Shown here piece by piece: positions 7,846 through 15,252 of a DNA stretch of 64,000 bases. A program made the position numbers and the translations under genes. This DNA is from an uncultured Collinsella sp. (GTDB lineage Bacteria; Actinomycetota; Coriobacteriia; Coriobacteriales; Coriobacteriaceae). The notes below the pieces were generated by a model. It was not told where the DNA came from, ran no database searches, and worked only from the letters and a program-made list of their open reading frames with translations. The stretch's first letter is position 1; each line of letters starts with the position of its first letter. The DNA is taken from positions 3,176 to 67,175 of the forward strand of contig CAJMHR010000006.1 of assembly GCA_905213265.1 (NCBI GenBank), written 5' to 3'.

Positions 7846-7935
7846 GGTTTCCTAACGTCAGAATCATCTGCCGCCGATTATACGCCGCCACGCGGACCGG
7901 TGCCGCACGGCTGCCGGCCACGCTCATTCTGCGGG

Positions 7936-7991
7936 TAGTCATTGGGGACGTTCTTGAATGACTGGCCGTTTAAGAACGTCCCCAACGACTA
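7936..7991. repeat. Interspersed palindrome, family B copy 1
   Basis: Arms 7936-7955 and 7972-7991 (TAGTCATTGGGGACGTTCTT and complement) pair with one wobble. Relatives lie at 16453-16510, 52879-52934 and, with a different core, 60110-60176. It is followed directly by the structured element at 8016-8147. Confidence 0.7.
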
Positions 7992-8015
7992 GTCTCTTGA
8001 CAAGCGCGGAAACGT

Positions 8016-8147
8016 CGCTGGCTGGGTATGGGTCAGCGAAAACGCCCCTAAGCGAGCAAGGTGACGTGAAAGAGGAGGGAAGCGTACTTCGGTACGCGAC
8101 CGACGATTGAACGTCAGATTGCCGCTTAGGGGCGTTTGCAGCGTCGA
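8016..8147. ncRNA. Structured repeat element, family C copy 1 (candidate RNA)
   Basis: It opens with a small hairpin CGCTG..CAGCG (8016-8037). A 14-bp perfect stem, AACGCCCCTAAGCG (8041-8054) with 8123-8136, encloses TGACGT/ACGTCA and a terminal GCGTAC-TTCG-GTACGC hairpin (8082-8097). The copy at 16563-16700 keeps the same architecture and the core AAGGTGACGTGAAA while its outer and terminal stems differ in sequence but still pair. That compensatory pattern supports a conserved fold. The transcribed strand is unknown. Confidence 0.5.
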
Positions 8148-8192
8148 CAGGTCCGTCGTTCGTCAGAACGGCGGAACCAGCCCGAACCAACC

Positions 8193-8912
8193 CTACATAA
8201 CCATAACGTAGCGCGATCCCACGTAGTACTGCTTACCCATCAGGACCGGCTCGCCATTGGGACCGGTAAAGCTGGCACGCAGATTGAGCAGTGGATCGTG
8301 CGGGGCAATGCCCAACTCGGCCGCCTGCTCGGTATTGGCACGAACGGCCTCGACCGTGCGGTAGCCAACCGAGACAATCGGCGTTCCGCCAACACGCTCG
8401 ACCTCGGCAAAAATCGACTTGTCCTCAAGATCGGCCGTCAACAGCTCACGGTAGGCGTCAAACGGCACAAAGATGTTCTCCTCAAAGATGGGCTCGCCGT
8501 CGGCTGTACGCACGCGCTTGATGTGCAGCAGCAGCGCGTCCTTCTGCAGGCCAAAGAACTCCATCTCGTTTTGACGTGCCGGCACAATCTGGCGATCGAC
8601 CACATGTGCGCCCGCCTTCATGCCATTATCGGCACACAGCGCGGTAAACGTCTGCAGCGTCGAAGCGTGGAACTGGCGGTTGATGTGCGGCGTGGAGACA
8701 AAGGTGCCACGGCCCTGCTGCTTAACCAGGTAGCCATCGGAGCACAGCTCCTCGACGGCGCGGCGCACCGTAATGCGGCTCACGTCGTACTGCTCGGCTA
8801 GCTCAAGCTCGGACGGAATACGCTCCTTGGGTGCATAAACACCTTTCTCGATCGCGTCCTTGATTTCGTCGTAAATCTGCTGGTAAAGCGGTGCATTTTT
8901 GGGCGCAGGCAT
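8193..8912 (-). CDS. GntR-family regulator with UTRA sensor domain
   Basis: A 239-residue GntR/UTRA regulator. The winged helix spans residues 1-75 (PLYQQIYDEIKDAIEKGVY, RIPSELELAEQYDVSRITVRRAVEELCSDGYL, QGRGTFV) and a UTRA domain follows to SRYVMVM. It is similar to the regulator at 5111-5866 in layout and ending, so the two are probably paralogues. The motif TATAACGTCTA lies about 40 bp upstream of its start, and related motifs precede the PTS operon (15087-15118) and the EamA transporter (16374-16394). I infer that it is autoregulated and is the regulator of those units. Confidence 0.88.
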   Translation of the reverse strand: MPAPKNAPLYQQIYDEIKDAIEKGVYAPKERIPSELELAEQYDVSRITVRRAVEELCSDGYLVKQQGRGTFVSTPHINRQFHASTLQTFTALCADNGMKAGAHVVDRQIVPARQNEMEFFGLQKDALLLHIKRVRTADGEPIFEENIFVPFDAYRELLTADLEDKSIFAEVERVGGTPIVSVGYRTVEAVRANTEQAAELGIAPHDPLLNLRASFTGPNGEPVLMGKQYYVGSRYVMVM

Positions 8913-8950
8913 ATCTAATCACTCTTATCGGAATATCGAAATAACTAATA

Positions 8951-8967
8951 CGTATATAACGTCTAGT
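8951..8967. promoter_or_regulatory. Candidate GntR operator (TATAACG motif), site 1
   Basis: CGTATATAACGTCTAGT at 8951-8967 lies upstream of the GntR gene. It shares GTATATAACGnCTA with the site at 16374-16394 (reverse strand) and TATAACGTCT with the one at 15099-15108. Confidence 0.5.
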
Positions 8968-9004
8968 TTCATGTTACCTCATATTGATAAAACGATACAC
9001 CCTC

Positions 9005-9037
9005 CCTACCAAAAAGCGACAGCTTCTTTTTGGTAGG
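9005..9037. repeat. Interspersed hairpin, family A copy 2
   Basis: CCTACCAAAAAG (9005-9016) pairs perfectly with CTTTTTGGTAGG (9026-9037). The flanking TTTATCTGGGCAAACG resembles the sequence next to copies 1 and 3. Confidence 0.7.
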
Positions 9038-9055
9038 TTTTATCTGGGCAAACGA

Positions 9056-9091
9056 GAGCCTCCCGAAAGCAGCGAGGCTTTCGGGAGGCTC
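9056..9091 (-). terminator. 15-bp hairpin downstream of the YitT-family gene
   Basis: GAGCCTCCCGAAAGC (9056-9070) pairs perfectly with 9077-9091 over a 6-nt loop. On the minus strand it is followed by TCGTTTG, only a weak U-tract. The position 40 bp after the gene suggests termination. Confidence 0.6.
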
Positions 9092-9131
9092 AAGCGGACA
9101 GGATTGGCCAGGCCGGCAAAATGCCAAAACC

Positions 9132-10139
9132 CTACTTGCCGTCGTCCTGCTGCAGGCTGTCCTGCTCGCTGAGGCGCGCCTGCCTGCTGGCCATGCGTGC
9201 GGGCTTGTCGGGATCGGGAACGGCCGTGGGCATGGGCTCGTCGACATGACCGCCCCACCAGCCGCCCACAAAGTTGAGCGTGTGGAACACGTTGATCACG
9301 GCCCCGGGATCAATGTCGCACACCAGCTTGATAATGTCCTGGCTCTCGTAGGTCGATACAACGGCGTGCAGCAGGTACATCTTCTCGCGGCTGTATCCGC
9401 CAATGACCTCGGCGCAGCTAATGCCATGCTGAAAATGGTCAACATAGGCGGTCATGACCTCGTCCGCCTTGCGCGTCGTGATCTGCAGCGTCACGCGGTC
9501 GTAGCGACGATAGAAGCTGTCGATGGTCTTGGTCGAAATAAACTGGAACACGATGGAGTACGCCGCCTTGTCCCAGCCAAACATAAAGCCAAAGATCGCC
9601 AGGATAAAGCAGTTGAAACCAAAGATGACGCCCCAGATGGTCTTGCCCGTGTGGTTGGAAACCCACAGCGCGATAAAGTCGGTACCGCCGGTGGATGCGC
9701 CGGACTTAAGCGCGATGGCAGCGCCCAGACCCGAGACCACGCCGCCAAAAATGATGAGCATAATCTTGTCGCCCAAAAACGGTGCGAAGTGAAAGACGTT
9801 GAGGAACAGCGATGAGAGCACGACCTGCATCATCGAGAAGATGACGAAGCGCTTGCTAATGCCGCTCCAGCATAGGAGCGCCACGGGAATGTTGAGCGCG
9901 AGCATACCGAGCGAGATGTCGATGTGAACGCCGCCGAGCGAGGTAACGCGATCAAGCAGGACCGCGACACCGGTGAGACCGCTCGGAAGCAGGTCGGCGG
10001 GCTGAATGAACGCCTGGATCAGAAATGTCTGGAGAACGGCAGAAATTGTGACCGCCACGGCGGTAATAGCGCGGCGGACGATGGTAAGGCGGCCGAGCAC
10101 GAGCACGCGGTCCGTGAGCTGATCGATGGCGTTCGCCAC
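9132..10139 (-). CDS. YitT/DUF2179 family membrane protein
   Basis: A 335-residue inner-membrane protein of unknown function. About five to six hydrophobic segments occupy residues 20-185 (for example RAITAVAVTISAVLQTFLIQAF and IMLIIFGGVVSGLGAAIAL, with the family's SGASTGGTDFIA). They are followed by a cytoplasmic DUF2179 domain (TLQITTRKADEVMTAYVDH..GYSREKMYLLHAVVS..DPGAVINVF). I chose the GTG at 10139 because an AAAGGAG ribosome-binding site precedes it and VANAID is a natural N-terminus; the open frame extends further upstream without support. The acidic C-terminal tail after about residue 300 is not conserved in the family as I know it. Confidence 0.82.
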   Translation of the reverse strand: MANAIDQLTDRVLVLGRLTIVRRAITAVAVTISAVLQTFLIQAFIQPADLLPSGLTGVAVLLDRVTSLGGVHIDISLGMLALNIPVALLCWSGISKRFVIFSMMQVVLSSLFLNVFHFAPFLGDKIMLIIFGGVVSGLGAAIALKSGASTGGTDFIALWVSNHTGKTIWGVIFGFNCFILAIFGFMFGWDKAAYSIVFQFISTKTIDSFYRRYDRVTLQITTRKADEVMTAYVDHFQHGISCAEVIGGYSREKMYLLHAVVSTYESQDIIKLVCDIDPGAVINVFHTLNFVGGWWGGHVDEPMPTAVPDPDKPARMASRQARLSEQDSLQQDDGK

Positions 10140-10279
10140 GCAGGCTCCTTTCGAAGGCAGATGTAGTTGTGGGGTATGTCCGCGATTGTAGCATGGAGCG
10201 TGCGGGAGCGCTTCAATTCGCCCTCTCTCGACAACCAAAGCGGGACCAGCAACCCCCCACGACCAAAGGCCCAAATTAC

Positions 10280-10398
10280 AAGTGAGTAGACTTTTTACGA
10301 TCTGCCGAGCACACCCAAAACCGCCACCCCTGTGACCTGCGGTTTTACTAGAGCAAATGCACTTTGTGCTCGTCCTGCACCAAAAAGTCTACTCACTT
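10280..10398. repeat. Nested palindromic element, family D (MITE-like)
   Basis: AAGTGAGTAGACTTTTT (10280-10296) and its perfect complement (10382-10398) bound a 119-bp element. Inside are a second pair CGAGCAC/GTGCTCG and a third AAAACCGC/GCGGTTTT, so the whole element can fold into nested stems. It fills most of the 356-bp gap between two minus-strand genes. No other coding or regulatory signal is visible there. Confidence 0.65.
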
Positions 10399-10495
10399 AG
10401 TCCGTATCGAAGCCAAACGGATCCAAATAGATGACAAATTAAGCCAATCCGCAGCAAGAGACGCGTGAACCAGTGCTTCTCGCGGCGGATTGACA

Positions 10496-11125
10496 CTACA
10501 AAGCGACCAAAATGTCGGTCAGATTATCAATAACGGCATCGGCTCGCGATTGATCGAGGTTGACGCCCTCGTGCGGACGCAGTGCCAGGACGCGGGCGCC
10601 GGAGCGCTTGCCGGCCTCGATACCCAAAGGCGAGTCCTCGATAACCAAGCACTCGGTAGGCTCCACCCCCAGCGCCTCCATGGCACGAAGGTAGATCTCG
10701 GGATCGGGCTTAAACGCACTGCACTCGTGACCGCTGATGGTGTAGTCCAGCACGTCGGCGATACCGGCGATCTCCACCAGCTCGTCAATGAGCTCGCGAT
10801 AGGACGAGCTCGCGATGGCGCACTTCACGCCGCGCTCATGCAGCTCACGCATCACCGGCTCCGTCTGCTCGTTGAGCAGCTCGGCATACGGAACGGGGTG
10901 ATCCGGGCTGTAGACCTGCTTGTACTCCACGCGCAGGCGCTCGCGCAGCTCAGCATCGTCGGGCACCAGCGCCTCCCAAATGGCGGGCTCGTTAGACCCC
11001 GAAAGATCGGGGATCTCGTCAAAGTGGAAGCCCTTCTCCTCCATAAACGCCACGCGACGACGGTTGTAGAACCACTCGGTATCGACCAGCACGCCGTCCA
11101 TGTCAAACAGCACTGCCTTGATCAT
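10496..11125 (-). CDS. HAD-superfamily phosphatase, beta-phosphoglucomutase-like
   Basis: A 209-residue haloacid dehalogenase-type hydrolase with all four motifs: DMDGVLVDTE (I, nucleophile Asp in FDMDG), IASSS (II), the Lys in AFKPDPEIY (III) and VIEDSPLGIEA (IV). The helical cap after motif I (class C1) places it with beta-phosphoglucomutase and small sugar phosphatases. The start at 11125 (MIKAVLF) is chosen because GGAGG is properly spaced from it; the ATG two codons upstream is too close to that site. It lies beyond a terminator from the SIS/PTS operon, so it is separately transcribed. A role on a phosphorylated sugar of the same pathway is possible but unproven. Confidence 0.82.
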   Translation of the reverse strand: MIKAVLFDMDGVLVDTEWFYNRRRVAFMEEKGFHFDEIPDLSGSNEPAIWEALVPDDAELRERLRVEYKQVYSPDHPVPYAELLNEQTEPVMRELHERGVKCAIASSSYRELIDELVEIAGIADVLDYTISGHECSAFKPDPEIYLRAMEALGVEPTECLVIEDSPLGIEAGKRSGARVLALRPHEGVNLDQSRADAVIDNLTDILVAL

Positions 11126-11140
11126 ACGCATCTCCTCCCA

Positions 11141-11173
11141 CCTGCCAAAAAGGGACAGGTTTATTTTGGTAGG
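11141..11173. repeat. Interspersed hairpin, family A copy 3
   Basis: CCTGCCAAAA (11141-11150) pairs with TTTTGGTAGG (11164-11173). The loop carries GGGACAGGTT, the complement of the AACCTGTCCC found in copy 1, so this copy is inverted relative to copy 1. Confidence 0.7.
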
Positions 11174-11219
11174 TTTTATCTGGGGTTTTATGACGCGACT
11201 GACACGCCCTCCCCAGAGC

Positions 11220-11251
11220 AAAAAAGGGGATGAAGCGCAAACCCCATCCCC
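11220..11251 (-). terminator. Terminator of the SIS/PTS operon
   Basis: On the minus strand GGGGATG and CATCCCC form a stem around a 12-nt loop, followed by six T residues (plus-strand A run 11220-11225). It lies 35 bp after the SIS stop codon. Confidence 0.8.
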
Positions 11252-11285
11252 TCTCAATCAACCCGTAAGGTCTACTTACTTGTGA

Positions 11286-12269
11286 TTAGTAGGAAAGCTT
11301 CCACATGTAGCGACGCATGGTCAGCGGGTGCTGACGGGCCTCGGCGATCTGGTTGCCGTACTCGCGCATAACGGCGAGGTGCAGCAGCGGGTTGAAGTAG
11401 GTGACGACGCTCGCGGGCACGGCGTCAGCCAGGCCGTAGTCCTTGGAGTCGATCAGAGCGACCTTGGCGCCCATGCGCTCAAGGAAGGTAAGGGCGCGGG
11501 CATCCATCGGACGGGTAGCGCCATCGGACATGAAGAAGACGTAGGGCTTACCCTCGGTGGAAACCTCGAACGGGCCGTGGAAGTACTCGCCGGTGTTGTA
11601 GGCGGCGGCGTCGATCCACTGCATCTCGGTGAACAGGAAGGCGGCGTGAGAGTAAGCCATCTTCTCGGAGGCACCAGAGGCCATGAAGTAGATCATCTTG
11701 TCGTCCTTGAAGTCCTCGGCGAACTTCTTGGCGAGCTTCTTGCAGTGCTGAGCGGCGTTCTCGCAGAGCTCGAAGACGTTGGTGAGGCCGGTAATCATGT
11801 CGTCGTACTTGTCATAGCCCTCGGTCTGCTGAAGGATCTCGAGAGCAAGAGCGATGGCATAGCCGGGCTTCTCGCACTTGGCAGCGAAGTTGGCGTGGAA
11901 GCCGTGAACGATGACGTAGTCAGCGTCGACGGTCAGAGCGGAGCCAGCCTTGTTGGTGAGGGAGACGACCGGGCAGTTGTGCTTCTTGGCGGTCTTGTTG
12001 GCCTCGACGGTCTCAGGCGTGGAGCCACCGAGGGAGCAGGTGATCACGAAGGTGTGCTCGTTGACCCAGGAAGGCGTGTCGTAGTTGAACTCGTTAGCGG
12101 TGAAGATCTGAACGTTCAGCTTGTCCGTGTTGTTGGCCAGGAAGTACTTGGCGGGGTAAAGGTCGGACATGGAAGCACCGCAGCCGACGAAGGCGACGCT
12201 GTGGATCTCGTGGTTGGACAGGACGTCAGCGACGATCTGCTTAGGGAGGTTAAGGTCGATCTCGTACAT
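11286..12269 (-). CDS. SIS-domain protein, glucoselysine/fructoselysine-6-P deglycase-like
   Basis: A 327-residue double-SIS protein. It has VGCGASMSDLYPAKYF, a variant phosphosugar loop CSLGGSTPETV, then NTGEYFHGPFEVS and the C-terminal RRYMWKLSY. It is the last gene of a mannose-family PTS operon (IIAB-IIC-IID-SIS), the same gene content as Gfr-type Amadori-compound systems in enterobacteria, where the PTS imports and phosphorylates glucoselysine or fructoselysine and a SIS enzyme releases glucose 6-phosphate. The ATG at 12269 is preferred because AAAGGAA lies at good spacing upstream; the open frame runs 12 codons further. The substrate is an inference from context. Confidence 0.78.
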   Translation of the reverse strand: MYEIDLNLPKQIVADVLSNHEIHSVAFVGCGASMSDLYPAKYFLANNTDKLNVQIFTANEFNYDTPSWVNEHTFVITCSLGGSTPETVEANKTAKKHNCPVVSLTNKAGSALTVDADYVIVHGFHANFAAKCEKPGYAIALALEILQQTEGYDKYDDMITGLTNVFELCENAAQHCKKLAKKFAEDFKDDKMIYFMASGASEKMAYSHAAFLFTEMQWIDAAAYNTGEYFHGPFEVSTEGKPYVFFMSDGATRPMDARALTFLERMGAKVALIDSKDYGLADAVPASVVTYFNPLLHLAVMREYGNQIAEARQHPLTMRRYMWKLSY

Positions 12270-12360
12270 CTGACACATTCCTTTCGATTTTTTGCGGCGC
12301 CACATTGCCGGGCGCTCGCAGGGTTACCTTGATTTGGACCGAGTCGCCGGCCCGTTGAGG

Positions 12361-12434
12361 ATGTGTCAAAGGAACTGTCCCTTTGACACATTTAGGGATG
12401 GGAGCCTGCCTGGGGTATGGGATGTCAGGCAGGC
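12361..12434. repeat. Two hairpins between the IID and SIS genes
   Basis: ATGTGTCAAAGG (12361-12372) pairs with CCTTTGACACAT (12380-12391). GCCTGCCTG (12404-12412) pairs with CAGGCAGGC (12426-12434). Neither has a T run on the minus strand. They may stabilise the upstream PTS message or attenuate the SIS gene. Confidence 0.55.
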
Positions 12435-12468
12435 CCCCGGGGGAAAGCGGTTAGGCGCTTGGTCGCGA

Positions 12469-13302
12469 CTAGGCCAGGATGCCGGCCGCGGAGAGGGCGA
12501 TGCCGCCCACGATGGCGATCACGAGAAGCCAACCGGTGTTGACGTTCTTCTTGATGAGCCAGTACATAAGGCCGGTGAGGCCAAGGGAGATCATCTGGGG
12601 CATCATGCCGTCCAGGATGTCCTGGATAACAACGGTGCCCTCAGCGAACTGCAGCGGGGTGGTGGCGCCGATCAGCGTAGCGATCATGCCGCCCACGGAC
12701 ATAAGACCCACGATGCCGCAGACATACATGAGCTTCTCCATGAGGTCGCCGCCCTGAAGCTTGCTCAGGTACTCGTGGCCGCCCTGATAGCCCATCTTGG
12801 CTGCGAACCAAGTGATCAGCACAGAGGGGACGATGGAGATGAACATGGCCAGGATCGGGCCCATGATGGAGCCCTGCTGAGCCAGCTGAACGCCCAGGCC
12901 AAAGGCGATAACGCGGATGGTGCCCTGGAAGAAGGAGTCACCGATGCCGGAAAGCGGACCCATGAGGGAGGTCTTGACCGCGTTGATCGAATCGGGATCG
13001 AAGTTCTCGGGATCCTTGGCGTACTCCTCCTCCATGGAGGCGGAGAGGCCCAGGATGAAAGCGCTCGTCTGCGGGGTGCAGTTGTAGAACGCCATGTGAC
13101 GGTGGTAAGCCTCTTTCTTAGCAGCGAGCTGCTTGGGGTCGGACTCGTCCGGATAGAGGCGATCGAGCGTGGGAACCATGCCGTAGAGGAAGCCCATGTT
13201 CATCTGACGCTCGTAGTTCCAAGAGGCCTGGATGGCCCAGGAGCGCCAGAAGAACTGGCTGACCTTCTTGTTCAGGGACACGTCCTTGGTTGCGGTTGCC
13301 AT
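12469..13302 (-). CDS. PTS mannose-family IID component
   Basis: A 277-residue IID subunit of the mannose/fructose/sorbose PTS group, part of the membrane channel. It shows the family's RSWAIQASWNYERQMNMGFLYG, an AFILGLSASMEEE region, then the glycine-rich GPLSGIGDSFFQGTIRVI, and hydrophobic C-terminal segments. AAGGAGG precedes the ATG at 13302; the open frame upstream overlaps IIC and has no such site. It is separated from the IIC gene by 13 bp, so the two are translated from one message. Confidence 0.92.
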   Translation of the reverse strand: MATATKDVSLNKKVSQFFWRSWAIQASWNYERQMNMGFLYGMVPTLDRLYPDESDPKQLAAKKEAYHRHMAFYNCTPQTSAFILGLSASMEEEYAKDPENFDPDSINAVKTSLMGPLSGIGDSFFQGTIRVIAFGLGVQLAQQGSIMGPILAMFISIVPSVLITWFAAKMGYQGGHEYLSKLQGGDLMEKLMYVCGIVGLMSVGGMIATLIGATTPLQFAEGTVVIQDILDGMMPQMISLGLTGLMYWLIKKNVNTGWLLVIAIVGGIALSAAGILA

Positions 13303-13315
13303 AGTGTGTTCCTCC

Positions 13316-14110
13316 TTAGTCTTCGTCGTCTTCGAGCGGATCGTAGTCGGAATCGACACCGGCGGCTGCATGGGAACCGTTGAACTTGAAGCCCATGAAG
13401 ACGACAGCCAGGCACACACCGATCAGAGCGACCGCGATGACGGACAGGTTGAGGTAAGCGGCGAGCAGGAAACCGATGAACAGGAACGGAGTCATACCCT
13501 TCTTGATCATCATGGTGAGCAGCAGGGCCAAGCCGTAGGCGGTCATGATCTTGGTCGAAACGTTAAGACCAGTGGACAGCCACTCGGGAACCATGTTGAC
13601 GATGGCCTGAACCAGGTCGGTGCCAACAAAAACGGCGAGGAAGATCGGCAGGAAGTACATGACGGCGTACAGACCGGAGCCGGCGCAGATGTGCATACGG
13701 TAGGCGGTCTTGAACTTTCCGTTATCGATCGCGCTATCGGCCACATGGGTGAGGGCGGCGATGATGGAGCGGAACACGATGCCGAGGAGCTGACCCAGGA
13801 CGGCGACCGGGATGGCGATCGTCATGGCGGTCTCGGCGGAAGCATCGGTCAGGCACGCAAAGGCAGCGGCCACGATGCCGCCCAGGACCATATCGGGCGG
13901 AACGGCGGCGCCGACCTGCACCAGGCCCATGGACACGAGCTCGACGGCGGCACCGACGGCAAGGCCGGTGGGCACATCGCCCAACAGCAGACCGACGAGC
14001 GTAGCGCCAACGAGGGGCTGCTCGAAGTTAAGACGACCGAGCAGGCGGGAGTCCCACATGCAGAACACGCCGACGAGGCCGACGAGCACCGCACTGATGA
14101 ACGTATTCAT
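13316..14110 (-). CDS. PTS mannose-family IIC component
   Basis: A 264-residue polytopic membrane protein, the sugar-recognising IIC subunit. Hydrophobic segments run through most of the length, with the family motifs NFEQPLVGATLVGLLLGD and AVELVSMGLVQVGAAVPPD near residues 28-72. An acidic cytoplasmic tail (DYDPLEDDED) ends the protein. It lies between IIAB and IID in one operon and forms the membrane complex with IID. Confidence 0.92.
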   Translation of the reverse strand: MNTFISAVLVGLVGVFCMWDSRLLGRLNFEQPLVGATLVGLLLGDVPTGLAVGAAVELVSMGLVQVGAAVPPDMVLGGIVAAAFACLTDASAETAMTIAIPVAVLGQLLGIVFRSIIAALTHVADSAIDNGKFKTAYRMHICAGSGLYAVMYFLPIFLAVFVGTDLVQAIVNMVPEWLSTGLNVSTKIMTAYGLALLLTMMIKKGMTPFLFIGFLLAAYLNLSVIAVALIGVCLAVVFMGFKFNGSHAAAGVDSDYDPLEDDED

Positions 14111-14146
14111 ACCCTTCTCCTTTCAGTCAGGCAAAAGCCTGGTTGA

Positions 14147-15070
14147 TTACAGCTTGGCGTCGATGTCGACGCTCTGATACGTAGGGGTCTGCTGAACATA
14201 GAGCTTGATGCCCATGTCGAGCAGCTGGTTGACGTCGGCCTTCTGGGTGGCGTCGAGGAAGACGGAGCTGTCCTTGCCGCCGACCTGATCGGCACCGTCG
14301 TGGTTGGCGGTGGCGCCCAGGTTGATGGCGTCGAGCTTGTAGCCCTGGCAGAACTGCAGCATCTCGGCCGTGTTGCCAAAGACGAACATGACGCGCTCGC
14401 CGAGGGTGTTGAGCTTGTCCATCTTGGCGAGGGCACGCTCGACGGTGAAGACGTTCAGGCGCACGCCCTGGGGCTTGGCCAGCTTAAGAGCGCCCTTCTT
14501 GATGTCATCGTTGGCGGCAGCGTTGTCGACGACGATGATGCGCTCGGCCTGAACCTTGGTGGTCCAGGTAAAGACGACCTGGCCGTGCAGCAGACGGTAG
14601 TCAAGACGTGCGAGGACGATCTTGGCGGGACCGGAGCTGTGACGGGACGCCTTGGCTTTATTGGCGGGAGCCGCGGCGGCCTCGACCGGTGCGTTGGGGT
14701 TGGTCAGACCGGTGCGGGCCTCGTTGATGAGGGCCGCGAGCTCGGCGCCCTTGACGGGGACGGGGCTCATAGCGAGCGTGAGCGCCAGCGGGATGTTGAA
14801 ACCGCTAACAACCGTGAACTTCGTGCCGTTCTTGGAAAGCTCGACCATGTTGTTGTTGACCGAGCTGCCGAGCATATCGGTCAGCACATAGACGGTGTCG
14901 TCCGCGTTGAACGTGGCGATCATAGCCTCAACCTTATTGGTGATGGGCTCCTTGTCGTCACGAGCAAGCGACACGACGTGGACGTTCGACACGTCGCCGA
15001 GAACCATCTCGAGCGTGTCTTTGGCGCCTGCGGCCAGGCCGCCATGAGATGCGAGAATGATCTGATTCAT
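14147..15070 (-). CDS. PTS mannose-family fused IIAB component
   Basis: A 307-residue fusion of IIA and IIB, which pass phosphate from HPr to the incoming sugar. The IIA domain has the phosphoryl His9 (ASHGGLAAG) and the DMLGSS loop. An Ala/Pro-rich linker spans residues 126-150. The IIB domain has RLDYRLLHGQV with phosphoryl His162. The Tyr replacing Asp in the common RxDDRLxHGQ motif is a small oddity. It is the first gene of the operon and follows a region with TATAACG-type repeats, the candidate GntR operator. Confidence 0.93.
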   Translation of the reverse strand: MNQIILASHGGLAAGAKDTLEMVLGDVSNVHVVSLARDDKEPITNKVEAMIATFNADDTVYVLTDMLGSSVNNNMVELSKNGTKFTVVSGFNIPLALTLAMSPVPVKGAELAALINEARTGLTNPNAPVEAAAAPANKAKASRHSSGPAKIVLARLDYRLLHGQVVFTWTTKVQAERIIVVDNAAANDDIKKGALKLAKPQGVRLNVFTVERALAKMDKLNTLGERVMFVFGNTAEMLQFCQGYKLDAINLGATANHDGADQVGGKDSSVFLDATQKADVNQLLDMGIKLYVQQTPTYQSVDIDAKL

Positions 15071-15086
15071 CTTGCCTCCTCCTTTT

Positions 15087-15118
15087 CGTTATGGTCATTA
15101 TAACGTCTTATACGTTGC
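15087..15118 (-). promoter_or_regulatory. PTS operon control region with TATAACG repeats, site 2
   Basis: CGTTAT, TATAACG and TATACG occur within 32 bp (core TATAACGTCTTATACG at 15099-15114). On the minus strand a TATAAT -10 (15097-15102) falls inside this cluster, so a bound repressor would block the promoter. No good -35 is visible at normal spacing. Confidence 0.5.
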
Positions 15119-15252
15119 TTATATTGCAAATTAGTATAAAGACCGTTCGCGGGTGAAAATCGACCGTTGACGGGTTTAACGTACTTGAAACGTTGGCGCA
15201 GGGCAGATCGACACTGGCCAGGCGGTGCCCATTCAAGCGTTCCGCCCATCCC

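Noticed and set aside
5860..7938. 692-codon open frame on the plus strand opposite recQ
   Set aside because: It is antisense to a gene with all RecQ motifs, its protein is low in recognisable motifs and rich in Ala/His/Gly/Arg, and it has no ribosome-binding site. It is a by-product of GC-rich codon use.
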